A DNA stretch of 64,000 nt from Cotesia glomerata (lineage: Eukaryota > Arthropoda > Insecta > Hymenoptera > Braconidae), in the NCBI RefSeq assembly GCF_020080835.1, contig NC_058158.1, positions 19,244,430-19,308,429 of the forward strand, written 5' to 3'. Under the pieces are notes generated by a model, which was given only the letters and a program-made list of their open reading frames with translations, did no database searches and had not been told where the DNA came from. How positions within the stretch are numbered: the first letter of the stretch is position 1; every line of letters starts with the position of its first letter. Position numbers and translations under genes: made by a program. Of this stretch, positions 21,961-32,172 are shown piece after piece.

Positions 21961-22580
21961 AATTGCCGCAAAAATTTCTGAATAAATGAATCGATTTTCA
22001 TGCGGTTGGCAGTAATCCACGCAGATTTTCAGAATCTATGATTTACTTTTAAACACAAACTGATCGAACCGAAAATCTTAGAGAAATCTGACAAATTCAC
22101 TTTTTCCGAATTTTTTCGACAACGATAACTCACGAACCAATCAATCGATTTCCACGTTCTTGGTGGCGATCAACGTGATTTTTTGGACTCTAATAATAAT
22201 TTTATTCCGACAAAAACAATCCTGAAAGGAATTTTGAAGTTATGTGAAAAAAAAACACTTTTTTCGAAATGTTTCGTTTTCGATAACTCTCGAACGAATC
22301 AACCGATTTTGACGGGACTGGTAGCAATCGACGTGGTTTTTCAAACTCAAAAGCTGAAATGTTCTTGGAATTGATCGGTAAAGCAGTTTAGAAGTTATTT
22401 CAAAAAACCACTTTTGAAAAAAATTTTTATTTTTATTTTTGAGATTTTTCAAAATCTGGCGAACCGAATTGATTCAAATTTTACCGAAATTTAATAGCAA
22501 TGATACTCTTTGAATCATCACCTACTTCGATCCGATCGGCCAAGCCGTTCAAAAGTTATAAGAGGTTACATACATACATG

Positions 22581-22630
<50 letters not shown>

Positions 22631-22790
22631 CAGCGGCACGGAGACCATCGCAGGAATAGTCAGGGAATCTTCCTGTGACCTTAAAACGTCGAGATCTGAT
22701 TAAAACTCAATTTTCCCAAAACGGGGTAAAACCAATAACTTTCCGATTTTTGAAAATTTTCAATTTTTTTAGCGGGAAGTTAGAAATAAT
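21961..22790 (+). repeat. R repeat copy d (body and terminal part)
   Basis: Contains internal CGATAACTCTCGAACGAATC-type units, a (CA)n tract (22589-22619) and the end signature CGTCGAGATCTGATTAAAAC ... TTTAGCGGGAAGTTAGAAA. The first ~180 bp with the GAGCTC hairpins are missing. The AC tract holds no R1 insertion. Confidence 0.8.
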
Positions 22791-23296
22791 CAAATAATAA
22801 TAATAATCACAACCTAGTAGCAGGAAACAACAAAAATAGTGGTACCTAAATATCTTGTGGGATTATCTCCGCTGAGTTAGTAACAACTCAACCTTGAAAT
22901 TTTTCTACGATAAGTCATGCCAAGTGTCGACGAGAATTAAAGGAAAATAAAATTATTTATTTATTCAACTCGAGCTAAATTTCAATTTAACTAAATCTCA
23001 CGAGCTATTTTAATCGAAAACAAGGTCACTCGCCCTTTTCAACCACGCAGATCCAAATCCCGTCTGTAGGTTGGTCGCTCGCAAAATCGTCCTCGGCTTC
23101 CACATTGACATAAACCTGGACTATAAACGTCAAATTTATGTGAAATCTCACAATCACCTCGTAGCAACACAAAACTCAATACGTGAAAATCGTCAATTCA
23201 ACGTCGATGACGATAATAATTTTAAACAGGAATACTCAAAAGCAAACTAGGCTTCGTCGTAGTAATAATTATTTTGTCGCTTAACTTAAAAGCAAG
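22791..23296. other. Unclassified intronic sequence
   Basis: No coding family or repeat recognised; mixed AT-rich sequence with a moderately GC-rich part at 23020-23130. Confidence 0.4.
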
Positions 23297-24174
23297 AAAA
23301 AAAATTAGGAAAACGGTTTACCCTAAAGGCCATCCCTGCAACTTCCCGCCACCTCCATACCTAAATGCTCAACAATTCACTTATTTTTTAAGCTCTTCGA
23401 GCTCAAAAATAAAATTTTTGTGTAATTTTGAGCTCTCCGAGCTCAAATAAATTGCTGTTCTGTGCTTTTGAGCTATTCGAGCTCAAAAGGCTAGTGGAAG
23501 ATTTATAGAACACTATTTTTTGAATTTTTAAACCGCAATGACTTTTGAATGAATTAACCGACTTTCTCGCGGTTACGGCATTCAACGCAGTTTTTTGAGT
23601 TCTTCGAAAAATCTTTGAGCGTAAACTGGTCAGACTTAAAATTTCATAGAAATGCTGAAAAAACCATGTTTTTCAATTTTTTTCGACAACGATATCTCAC
23701 GAACAAATCAACCGATTTTGACCGAGCTGGTGGCAATCGACGTAGTTTTTTGAGGTTAAGAGCTGATTAGTTTTTCGGATTGATTAGTTCAGCCGTTTAA
23801 AAGATATTTCAAAAAAACAAATTTTTGAAAATTTTATTTTTGAGATTTCTCAAAATTGATTGACTCAAATTCTGTAAATTATTATCAGAATTCTAGGGGC
23901 ACAGGAACTCTTCAGAACGCAGTTTATCTTGATCGAATCGGATAATCCGTTCAAAAGTTATAAGAGATTTACATACATACACACACACACACACACAAAC
24001 ACACACGCACACATACATACAGACACGGTGATATCACCGCGGAAATAGTCAGGAAAGCTTTCTAGGACCTCAAAACGTCGAGATCTGATGAAAACTCGAT
24101 TTTCGAAAAACGGGGTGAAAACAATAACTTCCTGATTTTTGAAAATTTTCAATTTTCGTAGCGGGAAGTTAAAA
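23297..24174 (+). repeat. R repeat copy e, full length, no R1 insertion
   Basis: Starts AAAAAAATTAGGAAAACGG, has three GAGCTC hairpins (about 23388, 23431 and 23468), the CAATGACTTTTGAATGAATT and CGATATCTCACGAACAAATC units, an (AC)n tract at 23975-24010, and the end TTTTCGTAGCGGGAAGTTAA. It is the intact ~0.88-kb form of the family. Confidence 0.85.
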
Positions 24175-25348
24175 AAACGAATCCGAAATTGTTGCAATGG
24201 AATTAAATAAGCATAAGTACGTTCGAGCAACACCATGCCAAAACGTGGAAGAAAGAAAAATCAGCACATGTCGCATTCCTTGCTTGCTCGCCCCTCTCTC
24301 GGCAGTAGTTGACGTTGAACTCTAGAGATGGCGCTGTACGTCCAATTTTTGGATATCAAAGTGCCAATTGATGTATTGGCTGGAACATTGGCACGCTCGA
24401 CAGCCAGCTTTCCAACTTCACGCCTGCGCCGCTTGCTCACTCCAAGTTCCGAGTAGTCCGTCGTCTTGTTCGCTCTTGGGACATCCACCCTCTCGTCGTT
24501 GATGATCTTGAAGAAGATTCTCGTCGTCTTCTTTTCTCGAGCAAGTGGCCGTCGTATTTTGTACCATTTATAGTAATTAAATAACTTAAATGTAACTTAG
24601 AGCTAACTTATTTACTAAAATTAAATTATTTATCAACGCAAATAAATTCTGTGGTTTTGCGCGCAGTCGAGCTTCGATTCCTTTAACTTACACGTTAATT
24701 GAAGCATAGAGAACACATTTAATCAATTAAAAGTTTTAAAATTTCAGTAATTTCGAAAAAAAAAAACCAATGCAACAGCGAATTTCATAAAAAGACAGGA
24801 GAATGTAATTTTTCTTTAAACATGTATATACATAAATATACATACTTATATAAACTTCTGAGCCATATGTATTTCCAAATAAATTATTTGACGAGCTGAG
24901 TCAAGATATATCCAAATTTGTGAAAAGTTTCGTCATGAGCACCAATGCAATAGTTAGATTTTCATACGATTCTTTACTTTTCAAACTTTACATCAATTTC
25001 ATGAAAAACTTTCATTGCATAATAGTATTTTGGTGGCTGTAGAATCACGCCTGGAATAATAAGTTTAACACTTTTAATTAATGCTATTTTTATTATCAAC
25101 TTTGTAGTTTTACATGGTGATATTGATGCCATCGAATTCATGTTCGCCATCTTTTTATCTCCTTATTTTATTTCACAGAACATAACATTTTTGGTAGCTT
25201 TGATTATTCGTTATGGTACAAATTTTTCAAATATTGTCTGCAAAATTTAAACAATCTATCTATCAGATCTCGATTAGATCCTTTAAAGGATGGACTACTG
25301 TATTTTATTTATTCCGATAGCATTAATCACTTGATATTTATTCCATAT
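24175..25348. other. Unclassified, possible LTR-like part
   Basis: 24260-24720 is GC-richer, ends with AATAAATTCTGTGGTTTTGCG (polyadenylation-like) and resembles a retroviral-type LTR in composition. There are no paired copy, tRNA primer site or gag/pol sequences, so the LTR idea is weak. 24720-25348 is AT-rich with nothing recognised. Confidence 0.3.
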
Positions 25349-25467
25349 TTAATTGACATTACCTCCTACTTCTATGTCATCCTCCTCTTCATCAGTCCCG
25401 ATATCCATATCATTAAGGTTTTGCTCTTCTTCTTGATACGCGGGCTTCAGAAAAAAACTAGCATAAT
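25349..25467 (-). CDS. Possible last exon of an unknown gene
   Basis: On the - strand an acceptor CTTTCAG precedes 119 nt that code for YASFFLKPAYQEEEQNLND, then MDIGTDEEEDDIEVGGNVN and stop. The acidic C-terminal tail and codon-like composition contrast with the AT-rich flanks. I recognise no family and found no upstream exon. It may be a decayed transposon exon. Confidence 0.3.
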
Positions 25468-26671
25468 CTGAAAGATTGAATATTGAAAATATTTTGGTCG
25501 TATAATATCCAAGCATTGTTAATATGTTATAAATTAATTTTAATATATGTAACGGGTAAACACGTATTTAATATTTCAGTAACAAAATTTATGTAATTCA
25601 AAATTATTTAAACAAAATTGTAAGCAAGCATGTGAAAAGTTTTTCGTCAAAATGAGACGCCCGAGTTCGCGAAAGAAAAGATGCTGTTAGCACCCTTCCT
25701 TTCGGGGGGGATGCTGTTATATCCGGCGTGCCGTCTATAATACAGGGCCTCCCATTCCAGCCGAAAAGTGCAGCGCTTGCATATTTAGGGAACAACAACC
25801 TGGACTGCGCGACAACTCACTCATGGCCGAAAAATACAGATTACCGCGCATTGTCACCTTATCGCAGGAACCAATTGTTTAATTAGTAGCCCCACTTAAT
25901 GAATCGCAACCGAGGTGATAAAAGGCACGAACACCATAATTCGTCAGCTCATTTACAAGGTAACAGTTCTGCCTTAGAGCCCGGGTGAGTCCTATACCCC
26001 GACACGTATAGGCAGACTTCAATTATTAAATTAATTAGTCATCTTTTCCCTAATTATTCATTTCGATTTCTTAACGGTATTTCTGAGTTCTGTGATAGCG
26101 ATTCTTCGAGCCACGATTCGTTTTGACGATAATCGAGATTCCCACAGTTCCAGTGACCTGGCCCCACTCTCAAATTATTATTTTCTTCTTCTGTAAATTT
26201 ATAATCGGCGAACTTTGTTTTCCGGAGTCGTTACTCCGGTTACGAACTCATATTAACTTTCAACCTTTGGTTTTATATTGTTATTATTTAATAAGTGAAT
26301 AGTGTGTTAAGACGTGTTTGTCCATAGGACCAGTTAAACAGAATATATAAACTAAAAACCCGAATCGAAGTGTATCATCATTCTTAAGTTAAGAACCTTG
26401 AACCTTCGATCTCCAGTCAGCAGGAGGAAGCGAGAAGCCAAGCAACGGAACTCGAAGGTACAACGTCCAATCAAAGGCTGAATCATCGTTGGAATTAGGA
26501 TTCGCAATAGTAAGTGGAGGATATTTTATTATTTCCGAGGTCGATTGTCGTATTCAAGGGGCCCTCTCCGGGGTTTTCACCTTCACGAACCCATAAAATA
26601 TAAACTTAACGATTCTTTCGTCAGGGAAATTCATCTGTTATCCGAACCTCCGTTAATCCAGCTACCGCAGT
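25468..26671. other. Unclassified, possible LTR retrotransposon flank
   Basis: 25640-25860 and 25870-26650 are GC-richer than their surroundings and lack long frames. TATA-like ATAAAAGG (25918) and CCGGAGTCGTTACTCCGG (inverted repeat, 26224-26241) are visible. No coding domain recognised. Confidence 0.3.
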
Positions 26672-27091
26672 TTAAGATCTTATTTTTCGGACATAACAAC
26701 TATTTACAATAACATCTGTCAAAAGACGTATTCTTTCATCTACAGTTCTACTCTTATATTCTATACTATCAGTACATAGATTTTTAAAGTAATTACAGAT
26801 ATTTCTTTGTAAGCTAGAATAATTGAAATTACTGTAATTTCTTTTGTACTTTACACATATATCATTCATATTGACTTGTACAATAAAATGATCTGTAATC
26901 CTTGGTACCTCCAAAACCTTAGTATGTATAATTTTATTCGCAAACACTAGATCAATTATAGTTTTAGAATTTGATGTCACTCGAGTATATTCTTGAACCC
27001 ATTGATTTATACCCACACTTTTCATTTCTTTTATTAATTTTTTGGAATATTGTGATTCTTTGCTTACATCAATATTAAAATCACCCACCAA
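26672..27091 (-). pseudogene. LINE endonuclease (APE-type) fragment
   Basis: MVGDFNIDV, followed by YTRVTSNSKTIIDLVFAN and PRITDHFIVQV, are the last motifs of an apurinic-type endonuclease from a non-LTR retrotransposon (GDFN..., T..., SDH-like ITDH). The ORF starts at the GDFN block and no RT follows, so both ends are lost. It differs from the R1-clade copies here (which have GDFNAWAVDWGSK and SDHHAILWE) and is from another LINE clade (CR1/Jockey-like), not resolved further. Confidence 0.75.
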
Positions 27092-27099
27092 TATTACTT

Positions 27100-27109
27100 A
27101 ATATATTAC

Positions 27110-27165
<56 letters not shown>

Positions 27166-27194
27166 CATAATAATAATAATAATAATAATAATAA
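27100..27194. repeat. (TAA)n microsatellite
   Basis: About 95 bp of AAT/TAA repeats with one interruption, directly before the Helitron-like head at 27195. Confidence 0.9.
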
Positions 27195-27587
27195 TCTATA
27201 TATATATAAGCGAAATACCACTCACTCATCACGAGATCTCCGAAACTATTCGCCCGATTGACTTGAAATTTAGCATAGTTACTCCATTCGTGATGTAGAC
27301 GCTCACTAAGAACGGATTTTACGCAATTCTTGCTGAAAGCCAAAATGAATTTTTCGAGTTCTACCATCATCATAACTCTGCCCTCCCACTCCCCTCCCTC
27401 CTCATTTCTTCTCCTCCCCTCCCGTTAACCCTATGAATCTTTCCCCTTCTACCTATATCTCTCTCTCTTTTTTGAGGCGGAGCTTGAGAAATAATATTTT
27501 GACCACTCTAATCTAAGAAACCATCGGGAGTGGCACCCGTAATTATCGAACTCAACCCCCTACAACCACCCACGCTGAATCAACCGC

Positions 27588-27755
27588 GTTGCCGCCATGG
27601 TTACCATTGTCGCGGATTTATCAGTTGCCATGGTTACCGTTGCTATGGTTACCATTGCCGATGGTTACCGTTGCCATGGTTGCACCGTTGCCACCATCGG
27701 TTGCCGTTACCTATGGTTGCACCGTTATCATGGTTACCGTTGGCTATAATAACTG
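27588..27755. repeat. GTTGCCATGGTTACC minisatellite with X-box motifs
   Basis: About ten degenerate half-units GTTGCC / GGTTACC. Sites at 27624-27637 and 27639-27652 fit the RFX X-box consensus when read on the - strand (GTAACC-AT-GGCAAC and GTAACC-AT-AGCAAC). Confidence 0.6.
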
Positions 27756-28162
27756 TCAAAAATGATTGATTTTTAAATTTTGTATCGATTGACTGTTGGG
27801 ACAGTAGGAATTCATGAATCACATACGTTTTTAAGAAAGAATAAGCTTAAATCATTAATAACTTTGAAATAACTTATATGTATTGGAATAATCATGAAGG
27901 ATGAACTCGATTATATCATAACACAGATAAATTAAACCCATAAATATTATCAAGAACTGATATTTGTTAAATGATTATACTGATTTTAATGATTAAAATT
28001 AAAATGGTAAGGTAAAATACGATGCGTCTTCTCTAAAATTTTACTAACGATATCGTTAAATTATTATAAAAAACGATGGAATTTAAGATAATTTCTAATA
28101 AAATGAGTAATAATAAATATATTTTTAATACCACTTAATTTGTTATGAATTTATTAATAACT

Positions 28163-28964
28163 TAGCTGATACCCGCCCGCTTCGATAGGAATACAATAAA
28201 TCTTTTATGTGGGTGTAACCTAGATGAAAATATAAACAAAATGGTTGAATTTCAAAAAGATAATGAATATAAATTTTGAATTAGAGAAAAGTGATTGTTG
28301 TTTGTGATGACCGGTGTGGCAGAGTATTAAATATATGAGAAAAGTATTTTATTATTAACATTTTTTTAAAAATTAAAAGAGAATTATTGACATTTTTAAA
28401 ATTAAATAATACTATGAAGCGAAGAAAGAATAGGAGTTACGGATAGTATTACGATGAATCGTTCCAACATTCACGTAACAGAGGGCATTGGAGGAGGAAG
28501 AGATTGAGAAAAAATAGGAAGAGACATACTTAATAGAGTTTACAGAATATGCGAGAAAAAATTCAGATAGCTCAGGACGGGGATTCGAACCAAGAATATT
28601 CAGGTGACATGTCGGCTACTCTACCATTTGACCTATCCGGTGCAGACTAAATGTTTAGGATAAACATTATTATAATGGGAACGCATCTCACTACACAGTA
28701 CGTCATGGGTGATGCGGAAATCTGATCTAATGACAGATTTACTGACTAACTGACCCATTGATTGATTGATTATTAATAATAAAAATACTACTCATATATT
28801 TAATACTCGCTAACACCGGTTATCATAAACAGAAATCACTTTTCTCTAATTCAAAATTTGCCAGTAATTATCTTTTTGAAATTAATCATTTTGTTTATAT
28901 TTTTCATCTAGGTTACAACATAAAATTTTATTGTATGCCCAGCGAAGCGAGGTGGGTATCAGCT
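28163..28964. repeat. ~130-bp terminal inverted repeats
   Basis: Arms 28163-28290 and 28836-28964 are inverted copies: AGCTGATACCCGCC, AATACAATAAA, GGTGTAACCTAGATGAAAA and ...TTGAATTAGAGAAAAGTGATT. The outer 20 bp resemble the outer ends of 186-729 (TACCCGCCCGCTTCG), so both have two Helitron-3'-like ends facing outward. Confidence 0.75.
28572..28643 (-). tRNA. tRNA-like / tRNA-derived SINE head
   Basis: The - strand has TAGGTCAAATGGTAGAG at 28619-28635, close to a tRNA D-arm/A box (TAGCTCAGTTGGTAGAG), and GGTTCGAATCC at 28581-28591, a perfect B box. Spacing fits an internal polymerase III promoter. I could not fold a convincing anticodon stem, so it is more likely a tRNA-derived SINE or pseudo-tRNA than a working tRNA. 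Confidence 0.6.
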
Positions 28965-29064
28965 NNNNNNNNNNNNNNNNNNNNNNNNNNNNNNNNNNNN
29001 NNNNNNNNNNNNNNNNNNNNNNNNNNNNNNNNNNNNNNNNNNNNNNNNNNNNNNNNNNNNNNNN
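28965..29064. other. 100-N assembly gap
   Basis: Exactly 100 N, the usual placeholder for a gap of unknown size. The gap lies at the end of one repeat and the start of another, so order and distance across it are uncertain. Confidence 1.
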
Positions 29065-31135
29065 AAGTTAAAAAGTTTCACTTGAAAATATTTTCCTTCT
29101 AACAGGGTAATTTACCCTGTATCGGTAAAACCGATCACGCATGATAATTATTCGACGCAGCACTGGCTCGTCTCGGTCTTCGGGACCCATTAGCGTTAAG
29201 TGGGGGTAAGTCTGAGTTTCTTGGCTGATCGCGTAGCTGCGGTGAGTTAGAAGTAATGCAGTGCTCAGTTCAACAACATCAGCAGCCAAAAAGTCCAAGA
29301 AGAAAGCCAGTTTTGAACAAAGACTTTCCTCAGCACAAATTTAACCAGGTATTGAGATTTTTACATTTTTGATGAGCCAAGGGGGTCGTATACCCAGCTC
29401 ATCAATTTTACTACTTCTCATTATTAATTAAATTTTGATAATTTAATTGTTTATAATAATTTGCTCAATAATAATTAATTATTTTAATTAATTTGATTCG
29501 TTAGCATTGTGAGCATTCCTCTTGGGGGGATTTTATACCCGAGGAATGTTCTAGACCTCTTGGGTTTAGAAGTCGTGAGAAATTAAATTATTGATTCGGC
29601 CGGTTAATAATCATTAACATCCTAGATTGGCTTAAATAAATTCATTTTTATTAATAAAATATTAATTAATTTCTGAACACCGAGAATAATTCCAATCGGC
29701 AGCTCACGATCGGGCAAGCGCCGCTCGTATATCCGAGGTCAAGGCTTGCTACGCACTAACGAACATCGGCGTCCATTTTGAGCGCGCAAATTCCTGGCAA
29801 TTATTTCACGTGATAATTTATTAGTAAGAACAATTGAATTATTATTATTTAATATTATTTTTTACAAGAAAGTATTATTTATTTAATATAATTTATTGAG
29901 AATTGGCTACTGAACTTCAACGCAATCAAGATTGGATAACCGTGGATAATTTTCCGTGAATTTATTTTACATTGAGATAAATTGTTTTATTAATTATTAA
30001 TAAATCGAAAAATTCCACGTGGTCATTTTATATATTGAACTATAGAGAATTAAAAGTATTATTTTATTGGAATTATTTATAAAAATATTTAATGGCGTGG
30101 ATTAGGTCCCAGAAAAGTAGTTAGAATTTTATAAAGAAATATTCTTAAGAATTTATTCAAAATTTAAGAAATAAATTACGAGTTAAATTGAAACAAATTT
30201 ATGCGTCGATATTGTTCCCCTTATTAATATTCCCCAACATTAAATAAATAAAGATTTATTTAATGTTGAGTATTAAACTCGTGGATAATTTGGAATAAAT
30301 TCAAGCATCGGTTTTTAGTGTAGATTTTTTTGAGAATTAAATTATTTGTTGTGAAAATGGTTTATGATTTATTTGCGAGCTAATGACTGAAAATTTTAGT
30401 AAAATTAATGTTGTGATTCTTGAAGTTTAATTTTCTAAGTCAAAAATAAAAGTTAAGTAGAGCCAGTGTGTGTGTGTGTGACCGGGTTATGTGTGTGAAG
30501 ATCGTGCGGGATATGTGTGTGTGAGTGTGTACATTCTCTACTTGTTGATGTTTTGCCGAGTAGAGTAGTTCGTACAGTCTAAGAGCGTCAGGATTAAGAA
30601 TTTTGATAGAGCGTGAGGGTCCGGTGGACAGCGCGACGTAGCTAGAAACTGCAGTAAAGCGCTCCTTATGAGGGTACTGTAGGAATAAGAATTTTTGTTA
30701 GTTATAAGGAATTCACACATCGCCCTCGTATACGATAGCCTCTGTACGAGGTGCTTTGCTGGCTACTTAGGTTAAGTGGAGGTGTCGGTTTTAGTCCGGA
30801 ATCCTCGGTAGTAATAAGTCGTAGTGTTAAGTTAGTTTTAAGTGAGTCAGTGTACGTGCGAGTGAACAAGTTGTTATTCTATTTTGTTGTTAATAAATTT
30901 TTGGTACCGTTGTTAATTAAAAATTTATTTATTTCAGATCACCTTCCTCCACTCTCTCTCCCTGTAGATAAGCTCAGCTCTGGTTCCGGTTCCGGGAACT
31001 GCGATTAAAAATCCCGGTGGCAACCTTTTATTAATTAATTTAGATTCATTAGTTAGTTTTATTATTTCATTTAATTAATTTAAGGCGCCAATTGAGCGGA
31101 ATATCACCCGTTATATCCTTGCTAATTATTTTCTT
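29065..31135 (+). mobile_element. LTR-like repeat, partner of 62000-62670
   Basis: 29065-29765 is an inverted, roughly 80%-similar copy of about 62000-62670. Landmarks are GTCTCGGTCTTCGGGACC, GATGAGCC...GGCTCATC, a hairpin around the ATACCCG/CGGGTAT motifs, and GGCAAGCG. Further on, 30590-31010 is GC-richer and has AATAAATTTTTGGTACCG, possibly a polyadenylation region, and GGCGCCAATTGAGCGG at 31083 could be a primer-binding-site-like string. No gag or pol is seen. LTR nature is inferred from composition and organisation. Confidence 0.4.
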
Positions 31136-32160
31136 TAGCGAAAAAAAAAATTTTTTTGACTCAATAAATTTCAATTATTCCAACAGAATTAATTCTTTTG
31201 TTTTAAGAAATACGTATCTTGATCCAAGAAAATTTATTTAAGTCAAGAAAATCTTGTTGTTTTGAGAAAATTCAGTCTCTTGCTCCAAAAAATTTAGTTC
31301 TTAATAGAAGTAAATTTTCTTATCTTCAGAAAATTTTTCTCTTGCTTAAAAAAATTAAATATCTCGATAGAATTAAATTTTCATTAATATTTTCATTGAT
31401 TGACATGTCAAATAGGAAGATCAAATAATGGCACGCTAAAATAATATAAGATGGGTATCAAATATTTAAAAGAAAAATTGTCTCTAGGTGAGAAAATTTT
31501 TTTATCAGCTGAAGTACGTAGTTTTGTTTCCCTAAAGTATCTTCCTTAAAGTATGATGATTTGAATTAAGAAAAAATGACTTCCACCAAAAATAGAATTT
31601 CAAGAAAAATTTTTACTTCGGCCAACCCAACTTCGGTTTTCCTTTAGGCACCCGAAAATTTTCTAGTCAAAAATTTTTTTTAACCAAGAAGAAAGTCTTA
31701 AAATGCATATAAAATATTTTTTTCTTTAATTTAACATTTTTAACAATTTGTGAAATTAAAGTTTTCCTGAAATCACATTATTTTATGATAATTTTAATCT
31801 GTTGAGTTTGTTTTGAAATTAATTTAAACTGGATACATTTTTATAGCAATAAATGTTGTCCTCAACGATAAGCGCTGAGATTAGTGGTTCAGATTTAAAC
31901 ATTTTTTGCCGCTCGGATTACTAGTTGTGCAGAAAACGCTTGTTGATAGCAACGGTAATTTAATATTACATAAATATTTTATTTTGTCGCTGGCGCACTC
32001 TATCTCACACTTTTGAGGACTCAATTTCAAATATTTGAGGTCCGATTCCGTGTTCCGCATTCAGTCAGCATTTTCAGTCTAGTATACCAAGTCATATCTG
32101 AAATTGTGTACGATCTGAACATATTTCTGTAATAGTATTACCGATCCTAAAATTTACCGC
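31136..32160. other. AT-rich flank of the transposase, degenerate AAGAAAATTTA repeats
   Basis: 31220-31420 holds recurring 'AAGAAAATTTANTT' phrases spaced 40-50 bp apart, a pattern often subterminal to DNA transposons. No TIR partner was found downstream of the transposase. Confidence 0.4.
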
Positions 32161-32172
32161 TAACCTTAAAAC

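Larger units (their letters stand above)
27195..28964 (+). mobile_element. Non-autonomous Helitron-like element, 3' end at the gap
   Basis: Starts A|TCTATATATATATAAGCG and the ACTCATCACGAGATCTCCGA lead shared with the blocks at 7.3-10 kb. The end GCGAAGCGAGGTGGGTATCAGCT, reached just before the N gap, is a Helitron 3'-type end whose CTAG would fall into the gap. It carries no transposase. Inside are the GTTGCC/GGTTACC minisatellite, a long inverted repeat and a tRNA-like segment. Confidence 0.5.

Noticed and set aside
24261..24488. 75-residue basic open frame on the - strand
   Set aside because: No family similarity recognised and it lies in LTR-like non-coding sequence.
27110..27373. Tyr-rich open frame on the - strand
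   Set aside because: It reads through a (TAA)n microsatellite and a Helitron-like head.
27530..27769. Open frame with His/Cys/Gly-rich repeats
   Set aside because: It is the GTTGCC/GGTTACC minisatellite read as protein; the residue pattern follows the DNA repeat.
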